Shown piece by piece: positions 62,601 to 64,000 of a DNA stretch of 64,000 nt. This stretch comes from Nephrocerus scutellatus (Eukaryota > Arthropoda > Insecta > Diptera > Pipunculidae): assembly GCA_947095585.1 (NCBI GenBank), contig OX352761.1, positions 297,981-361,980 of the forward strand, in the 5' to 3' direction. Under the pieces are notes generated by a model. The model worked only from the letters and a program-made list of their open reading frames with translations, ran no database searches and was not told the DNA's origin. Made by a program: the position numbers and the translations under genes. Within the stretch, counting starts at the first letter, position 1; each line of letters opens with the position of its first letter.

Positions 62601-63688
62601 ATAATAACAAGTAACAAAAAATTAAAAAAGTTTCTCTGTCTCACGTTGAGTTATACCAAGAAAATATTTCGTTGAACTTTGATGCTTTAACACGCGTTGT
62701 ATACATAATTATTTCCTGTGCTTCTCTGTGCAGCATAATTATACCCCATACCACTTAACCCGGCTAAGTGTTGAGTACAACGTGCAAGTATCATTCCATC
62801 AAAAGCAAAAAAAAATTAAGGAGAAGAACAATCTCTTGAACTCTTAGTGTTGAGTTGAGCTGATGAAGAAATTCATATTTTTTTTCTTGAAGAAAGTAAG
62901 ACAAAGAAAATGTTGAAAACTTTGTAGAAACAAAAAAAAAAAAAAGATGAATCTAGATACAAAATTGTTGGCTTAGCACAATTATTGCCTTCGCTTGCGC
63001 TTACCTAGATTTTTGCATTGAATAAATTAATCTTATGAATATAATCCCTCTCTTCCGTTTATTGATCTCGTATTTTGTTTGCATGTTAAGGAAAATGCAC
63101 ACATAAATTTGCATTAATTACCATCAATTATACACTCGTATATCAACATATTCAGCACAACGAACGACTCAGATTCAAATGAATGATGATGACCCACTAA
63201 GAGGAAAAATTGCAACGTTCGCGATCGCAGATAATTGCTAGTTGCACGAGGTTTGTGGGTGGGAAACACTTATTAGAGATCAGGCACAGCCAAGCGAAAA
63301 CAAATGCTTAAAAAGTTATATGCATTATATGAGGCCAGTAAAGAGATAAATCTTTAAAGTTTACTGTATTTTATTGCCCCAATTTGCCAAATTGCAATTT
63401 TTCATCGCCCCTCCACATACCACTTCTTTTAATGACTTGTAGTTTTTCAAGCTGAATAAATATTTTTTATAACAGAAAATTTTCGTTGTTTATTTCTAGG
63501 TGGTGGCGCCATCGAAATGGAATTATCAAAAATGTTGCGTGATTATTCCCGTACCATTGCTGGCAAGGAGCAGTTGCTGATTTCGGCAATTGCCAAGGCT
63601 CTCGAGATAATTCCACGTCAATTGTGTGACAATGCTGGTTTCGATGCAACTAATATTCTAAACAAATTGCGACAGAAACATGCACAAG
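29615..63688 (+). CDS. CCT7: T-complex protein 1 subunit eta (CCT7), 5' five coding exons, 3' incomplete
   Basis: CCT7 is one of eight paralogous subunits of the cytosolic chaperonin TRiC/CCT, a double-ring ATPase that folds actin, tubulin and other proteins. Coding segments are 29615-29617, 29977-30237, 30302-31121, 31198-31332 and 63500-63688. All introns are GT-AG and all phases match (0, 0, 1, 1, then phase 1 again at the right end). The joined product covers residues 1-469; the eta family is about 540 long, so roughly 75 C-terminal residues lie off the window. Visible family motifs: [12 protein letters not shown] (10-21), [14 protein letters not shown] (38-51), SNDGATI (58-64), the ATPase loop GDGTT (90-94), [17 protein letters not shown] in the apical half, and GGGAIE (407-412). 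No stop or frameshift occurs in the exons, so the gene looks functional. The eta assignment rests on recalled family sequence and is near certain. Confidence 0.96.
29977..30237 (+). CDS. CCT7: CCT7 exon 2 (residues 2-88)
   Basis: The acceptor TTTTGCAG precedes CAACCACAA and the donor is GAA|GTAAGG. It encodes the N-terminal equatorial domain with the nucleotide-binding segments TLGPRGMDK and SNDGATI, and ends KSQDAE just before the ATPase loop. Phase 0 at both ends. Confidence 0.95.
30302..31121 (+). CDS. CCT7: CCT7 exon 3 (residues 89-361)
   Basis: The acceptor CCAAAACAG precedes GTTGGTGACGGCACC (VGDGT), and the exon ends CAAG before GTGAGA in phase 1. It encodes the ATP loop GDGTT, the intermediate domain and the whole apical substrate-binding domain ([45 protein letters not shown] segment with N for D). 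The frame is open for 273 codons. A 147-codon antisense ORF over this exon is a shadow. Confidence 0.97.
31198..31332 (+). CDS. CCT7: CCT7 exon 4 (residues 362-406)
   Basis: The acceptor TTTTCTAG and donor GCTG|GTGAGT frame an exon encoding [33 protein letters not shown] and NDSVVA. It returns from the apical to the intermediate/equatorial domain. It ends one base into the first Gly codon of the GGGA motif. Without splicing the frame reaches a stop after about 12 more codons. Confidence 0.96.
31380..31955. other. Unique-looking intron sequence
   Basis: AT-rich; no gene or shared repeat recognised. Confidence 0.4.
31956..33130 (-). pseudogene. LOA/I-like LINE: zinc finger and endonuclease (5' half)
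   Basis: Minus-strand order from the right: [20 protein letters not shown] and [15 protein letters not shown] (32800-32907), a Cys-rich knuckle of the type found upstream of the endonuclease in these LINEs. Then DLSMELQ (normally ILQWNCNGL). The endonuclease (32150-32650) includes TNIYIPP and [12 protein letters not shown] with the catalytic GDFNAH near 32175-32192. A trailing [16 protein letters not shown] block (normally W--ALSSDHLPI) has lost the SDH. The 33.0-33.13 part may be the 5' UTR. Frameshifts and stops present. Confidence 0.7.
33166..33194 (+). repeat. Short hairpin ATATCGCGA/TCGCGATAT
   Basis: A perfect 9-bp stem (33166-33174 with 33186-33194) with an 11-nt loop. It may be part of an unrecognised element. 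Confidence 0.8.
33195..34239. other. Non-coding DNA
   Basis: Contains the palindrome CGTTGCAACG near 33263; no gene recognised. Confidence 0.4.
34240..35215 (-). pseudogene. RTE-like LINE, RT palm to 3' end
   Basis: Minus-strand order: [10 protein letters not shown] (RQGC-LSP motif B, frameshifted, about 35130-35150), then [20 protein letters not shown] and a [14 protein letters not shown] motif D (34900-35070). The long C-terminal region follows, with [16 protein letters not shown] text, [10 protein letters not shown] (about 34455-34485) and GRPRTTW (about 34380-34400). The catalytic YADD region reads DYLVASN, so it is dead. The C-terminal [14 protein letters not shown] signature is typical of the RTE-like elements of arthropods and schistosomes. 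Confidence 0.8.
35230..35480 (+). repeat. Degenerate TTATAGGA-type repeats
   Basis: Variants of GATTATAGGA and TTTTAGGATA recur at irregular spacing; a related unit is seen again near 35650. It looks like an eroded tandem array. Confidence 0.45.
35550..35645 (-). pseudogene. Jockey/BS-like RT motif-B fragment
   Basis: Minus translation gives [20 protein letters not shown] then [11 protein letters not shown], the RT motif GVPQGSVLGPILF in one frame. The fragment is only about 95 bp and flanked by simple repeats. Confidence 0.65.
35646..38340. other. Non-coding intron sequence
   Basis: A poly(T) run lies at about 37658-37672. No gene or known element recognised. Confidence 0.35.
38500..38645 (-). 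pseudogene. RTE-like RT motif-A fragment
   Basis: Minus translation reads [20 protein letters not shown] then [19 protein letters not shown], matching the segment after motif A of RTE-like RTs (SIDR--LY-AM---GIP-KLI-L-RMT). Only about 45 codons are readable. Confidence 0.6.
38646..39119. other. Non-coding; holds the 23-bp block shared with 17.0 kb
   Basis: CGAAGGGCGAAGCTTATATTCAG lies at 38941-38963. Otherwise nothing recognised. Confidence 0.4.
39120..39420 (+). pseudogene. Non-LTR LINE C-terminal tail
   Basis: A + frame reads [20 protein letters not shown] then [20 protein letters not shown], the final region of Jockey/CR1-type ORF2 (normally SFF-RTA-LWN-LP--VFP--Y----FK). The stop follows within a few codons. 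Nothing of the RT core is left upstream. Confidence 0.55.
39421..41436. other. Non-coding; (CAG)7 at 40725-40745
   Basis: The CAG run lies in two overlapping frames (66 and 89 codons) that give Ser or Gln runs and have no domain. No gene recognised. Confidence 0.4.
41437..41560 (+). repeat. Dispersed repeat E, copy 1
   Basis: ACTAGCCGAAATATCTGGCG followed by TTTCCCGGCTGCC matches 63738-63815 (TACTAGCGAAACTACCCGGC, TTTGCCGGCTGCC). It probably belongs to the same broad group as repeat C. Confidence 0.5.
41605..41770 (+). repeat. CG-rich dispersed repeat B, copy 2
   Basis: Blocks in order: GAGGTCCTTTTTAACCACCT, ACGACCTAGAGAGTTGA, GTCCAAAATAGCATTTTTTA, then TGACGCGTGTCGCGTGTGAT. Nearly the same series occurs at 59480-59600. 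Confidence 0.75.
41836..42260 (+). repeat. Diverged tandem repeat, ~100-155 bp units
   Basis: Four units begin near 41836, 41990, 42092 and 42207. Each carries a TAGACACGTCTAGAACCCAT-like start and most a GGGTGACATATGGCATGACC-like middle. Confidence 0.75.
42261..42335 (+). mobile_element. tRNA-like head, family 2, copy 1
   Basis: TGGTGCAGTTGTTAGAACC (A-box region) and GGCTCTATTCC (B-box region, 42301-42311) are spaced as in a tRNA and followed by TGGCGCAT. The partner copy is at 58030. Confidence 0.5.
42336..43999. other. Non-coding; G11 run at 43397-43407
   Basis: Several overlapping frames (up to 111 codons, minus) show no domain. A CT-rich TCCTCC patch lies at about 43195-43215. Confidence 0.4.
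44005..44425 (+). repeat. Dispersed repeat C with three internal ~120-bp units
   Basis: It starts CTAGCTGATCCCGGACGCT. A unit with CTATAACCTTC, TTTCATAAAAATGGGTTTG and TAAATGTGGCTGGTATTAA recurs three times (44090, 44225, 44350). The pattern is familiar from CTAGCTGACCCGGC repeats of insects. Confidence 0.6.
44525..44563 (+). repeat. 12-bp-stem hairpin next to a MITE
   Basis: ATTAGTATATCG (44525-44536) pairs perfectly with 44552-44563; 15-nt loop. It ends 6 bp before the TIR element. Confidence 0.85.
44570..44882 (+). mobile_element. MITE-like TIR element, 313 bp
   Basis: The left end TGGGGGTCGATTCTCGATCT then GTGAAGCTGTAAAGTGATTAA. The right end in reverse reads TGGGGGCCCTGATTTGTGAA then GCTGTGAACTGATAAAT. 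The TIRs are about 40 bp and imperfect, with no coding capacity. No clear target duplication seen. Confidence 0.75.
45095..45250 (+). repeat. Dispersed repeat (CCCGATTTTCTTCAAATTTT type)
   Basis: CACACATGTGTTTCTCTGG, GACAACACTTTCTGTTAAAAT and ATCGGGCCCCTGGGTCGG resemble repeat A in reverse arrangement. A shorter relative lies at 45990-46050. Confidence 0.4.
45548..45740 (+). mobile_element. tRNA-derived SINE, copy 2 (3'-truncated)
   Basis: The head GGGTTCCGTGGCTATAGTGA (A box, 45560-45571) and the body CTCTTGCGAATGCCTGACAA, then GGAAAGCTTCTCAATTCGCC, match copy 1. The B box is eroded (GGGGCGATTTCC). The 3' body and tail are missing. Confidence 0.7.
45741..48385. other. Non-coding intron sequence
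   Basis: Short frames only (up to 78 codons); no element recognised except a weak repeat-A relative at 45990-46050. Confidence 0.35.
48390..48820 (-). pseudogene. Mariner-like transposase fragment, C-terminal half
   Basis: Minus frames read [20 protein letters not shown] then [18 protein letters not shown] (normally MWFQQDGAT-HTA--TI-LL---F--RVIS), then EPVNWRPFF (normally VNWPPRSCDLTPLDFFLW). After a frameshift come [13 protein letters not shown] and [24 protein letters not shown]. The metal-binding QDGAT reads EDGPT. This transposase type of insect mariner-like elements is widespread; the copy is dead. Confidence 0.8.
49153..49430 (-). mobile_element. tRNA-derived SINE, copy 3 (minus strand)
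   Basis: Read on the minus strand it goes GCAGGAGGTTCGTGG, AAGAATCCCAG, CGGAAAGCTTCTCAACTCGC, AAGGCCTTGGACCGCAATGG, and ends in ATTATTATTATT (49153-49164). The A box is missing and the B box is interrupted by about 7 nt. Confidence 0.75.
49431..51315. other. Non-coding intron sequence
   Basis: No gene recognised; frames up to 84 codons show no domain. Confidence 0.4.
51318..51408 (+). repeat. GATGAATTGC short tandem repeat
   Basis: Five units of about 15 bp, variants of GATGAATTGCTATTC, with one interruption (ACTCGAGAAGAGTTG). Confidence 0.8.
51409..53685. other. Non-coding; CTGT microsatellite at 52708-52755
   Basis: Contains TCTGTCTGTCTGTCAG repeats, poly(T) runs at 52995-53009, and a CTGCACTG-type short repeat near 53237. 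No gene recognised. Confidence 0.4.
53690..54230 (-). pseudogene. Mariner-like transposase, degraded, internal deletion
   Basis: Minus frames: [18 protein letters not shown] (catalytic D near SDEA-F), [20 protein letters not shown] text, then [20 protein letters not shown] and [14 protein letters not shown] (normally MWFQQDGAT-HTA). [14 protein letters not shown] follows, then [15 protein letters not shown]. About 100 residues between the IHET block and MWFK are missing. Catalytic QDGAT is QNGSK. Probably related to the 48.4-kb copy. Confidence 0.75.
54231..54750. other. Non-coding DNA
   Basis: Nothing recognised. Confidence 0.35.
54755..55110 (+). pseudogene. Possible hAT-like transposase-derived fragment
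   Basis: The frame 54728-54988 reads [19 protein letters not shown] then [20 protein letters not shown] and [18 protein letters not shown]. After a frameshift come [16 protein letters not shown] text, [20 protein letters not shown] and [10 protein letters not shown]. It reads like the middle of a domesticated hAT/ZMYM1-like protein. I could not confirm this: no catalytic motif is visible. It is broken by a frameshift at about 54970. Confidence 0.4.
55111..55619. other. Non-coding DNA
   Basis: Nothing recognised. Confidence 0.35.
55620..55880 (+). repeat. CG-rich dispersed repeat B, copy 3
   Basis: ACGACGCGTGTCACGTTTCG, CGTGTGGCACGCGTAATGC, TTTTTTTAACCACCTTTAGC, ACGACCTAGACGGC, AATAATAAACGACTGTGTGT and CCCGAAAACGAAGTTTTTTT. 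The same series occurs at 59600-59920. Confidence 0.8.
55881..56619. other. Non-coding; poly(A) at 56024-56049
   Basis: An A26 run. No gene recognised. Confidence 0.4.
56622..56835 (-). pseudogene. Mariner-like 3' end: transposase C-terminus and TIR
   Basis: Minus translation of about 56700-56800 reads [18 protein letters not shown] and a [13 protein letters not shown] text (normally A---FF-SL---F---GI--L---W-KC---G-Y). It is followed at 56622-56660 by a terminal-repeat-like TACGAGGATAGATTAAAAAG TTTGCGG. The rest of the element is missing. Confidence 0.5.
56920..57740 (-). pseudogene. RTE-like LINE, second copy of the 26.9-kb family
   Basis: From 57740 downward: [20 protein letters not shown] (homologous to FHELLNGQLTEKLEAPPMTE at 27.4 kb), [32 protein letters not shown] (RT motif A), then a jump to the C-terminal region: [33 protein letters not shown] text and [16 protein letters not shown] motifs B-D are deleted here, a different deletion from the 26.9-kb copy. 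Stops and frameshifts present. Confidence 0.8.
57741..58024. other. Non-coding DNA
   Basis: Nothing recognised. Confidence 0.35.
58025..58110 (+). mobile_element. tRNA-like head, family 2, copy 2
   Basis: GTGGTGAAGTGGTTAGCAC (A-box region, 58034-58052) and AGATTGATTCC (B-box region, 58079-58089) followed by CGGCGCATC. It matches the 42.26-kb sequence in layout. Confidence 0.55.
58111..59104. other. Non-coding; (GT)n at about 58825-58840
   Basis: Frames of 103 and 67 codons at 58222-58774 show no domain. Confidence 0.4.
59105..59445 (+). mobile_element. Foldback/MITE-like inverted repeat, ~340 bp
   Basis: The left arm 59126-59204 and right arm 59346-59424 are about 79 bp and nearly complementary (TAGGACTTTATTTTTAGAAG against CTTCTAAAAACAAAGTCCTA, and AACTGCGTTTAAATAAAGTT). 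Weaker pairing extends outward by about 20 bp each side. The 141-bp spacer has no coding capacity. Confidence 0.85.
59480..59920 (+). repeat. CG-rich dispersed repeat B, copy 4 (longest)
   Basis: Carries all blocks seen in the other copies: CCAAAATAGCATTTTTTATA, ACGCGTGTCGCGTGTGATGG, GTCCTTTTTAACCACCTTGC, GACGCGTGTCACATTTCGCG, a third core GACGCGAGTCGCGTGTGAAG, then AATAATAAACGACTGTGTGG and CCCGAAAAACGAAGTTTTTT. Confidence 0.8.
59921..60715. other. Non-coding apart from a hairpin
   Basis: Nothing else recognised. Confidence 0.4.
60378..60417 (+). repeat. Perfect 12-bp-stem hairpin
   Basis: TTAACGACAAAC (60378-60389) pairs with GTTTGTCGTTAA (60406-60417); 16-nt loop. Confidence 0.9.
60720..62260 (+). 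pseudogene. LOA/I-like LINE, RT to RNase H
   Basis: Plus-strand order: [20 protein letters not shown] and a DFRPL-LSS piece (60780-60870), [33 protein letters not shown] (motif A), [15 protein letters not shown] (motif B), [14 protein letters not shown] (61262-61296; YADD has become YVAD, so one catalytic Asp is lost), [39 protein letters not shown] gap follows where the PILTYG-type RT tail should be, then [19 protein letters not shown]. The RNase H start reads [16 protein letters not shown] (62000-62040, normally FTDGSKM). Stops and frameshifts present. Confidence 0.85.
62261..63499. other. Unique-looking 3' part of CCT7 intron 4
   Basis: AT-rich; an 89-codon minus frame at 62375-62644 has no recognised domain. 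It ends in the pyrimidine-rich acceptor of exon 5. Confidence 0.4.
63500..63688 (+). CDS. CCT7: CCT7 exon 5 (residues 407-469)
   Basis: The acceptor is TTTATTTCTAG and the donor CAAG|GTGAGT. It encodes [19 protein letters not shown], the [16 protein letters not shown] stretch and [13 protein letters not shown], which directly continue exon 4 in the eta family. The phase (one base carried from exon 4) matches exactly. This is the evidence that the exons 32 kb apart belong to one gene. Confidence 0.95.
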
Positions 63689-63737
63689 GTGAGTTTTTTA
63701 GTTTACTATTTTTTTTCCTGTAAATAGAATGTATACA

Positions 63738-63815
63738 TACTAGCGAAACTACCCGGCGTTTGCCGGCTGCCACATCCCACAGACCGCAACCAACAGACCA
63801 CCCGCCAATTGATTA
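63738..63815 (+). repeat. Dispersed repeat E, copy 2 (in CCT7 intron 5)
   Basis: TACTAGCGAAACTACCCGGC then GTTTGCCGGCTGCC matches 41437-41470. It starts only 50 bp after the exon 5 donor. Confidence 0.5.
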
Positions 63816-64000
63816 TTGATTGATTGAAAAATAACAAACATATTTCCAAACTTATATAATAAGATAAATATACGTTGCCAAGTACAATTTGTGTGTAGAT
63901 TATAAATGAAACGCAATTTTTGTGCTTACGGTTCCTTAAACACGTAAGTGAAGCATCCTACAAAAATTTATCATCATTTCAACACAAATGCAGCGTCAAT

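Larger units (their letters stand above)
31333..63499 (+). other. CCT7 intron 4, 32.2 kb, transposon-rich
   Basis: The boundaries are GTGAGT at the left and TTTATTTCTAG at the right. Other introns of the gene are 64-359 bp. The intron holds LINE, mariner-like, SINE and MITE remains in both orientations, listed separately. No second complete gene was recognised inside it. Confidence 0.85.

Overview
The window looks like nuclear DNA of a higher fly (cyclorrhaphous Diptera, possibly tephritid-like; the genus cannot be fixed from sequence alone). It is AT-rich, has short GT-AG introns next to one very long one, many poly(A)/poly(T) runs and microsatellites, and a dense litter of decayed insect-type transposons. 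Apart from one gene, no open reading frame looks like a long intact protein.

The one gene I can identify is CCT7, the eta subunit of the cytosolic chaperonin TRiC/CCT, on the + strand. Five coding exons are visible: 29615-29617, 29977-30237, 30302-31121, 31198-31332 and 63500-63688. They join in phase to give residues 1-469 of about 540. The last exon or exons lie beyond the right edge. Introns 1-3 are 359, 64 and 76 bp. Intron 4 is 32,167 bp and fills half of the window. It splits the first glycine codon of the conserved GGGA motif.

Left part (1-29.5 kb): intergenic DNA, or introns of a neighbour not visible here. It holds minisatellites at 1.8-2.3 and 4.4 kb, three copies of a TIR-like repeat (6.0, 14.2, 28.6 kb), non-LTR retrotransposon remains (7.1, 8.9, 11.2, 14.6, 22.0, 23.2, 26.9 kb), a tRNA-derived SINE (17.7 kb), a 108-nt near-perfect hairpin (18.34 kb), a TIR element full of GTTTAAAC motifs (23.97 kb), and a possible 44-codon small gene (25.82 kb).

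Right part (31.3-63.5 kb, inside CCT7 intron 4): RTE-like, Jockey-superfamily and LOA/I-like LINE pieces in both orientations, mariner-like transposase debris (48.4, 53.7, 56.6 kb), a possible hAT-like fragment (54.75 kb), two more copies of the SINE, a second tRNA-like repeat, foldback/MITE elements (44.57 and 59.1 kb) and a CG-rich repeat family carrying ACGCGT motifs. Every transposon I could read is truncated, frameshifted or has lost a catalytic residue, so this is an old transposon graveyard rather than an active system.

I found no CRISPR array, rRNA, intact tRNA or operon-like system, and no convincing new multi-gene system. The best leads are the oversized intron in a housekeeping chaperonin gene, the two long hairpins, the small Kozak-preceded ORF, and several repeat families that can be delimited by comparing copies within the window.
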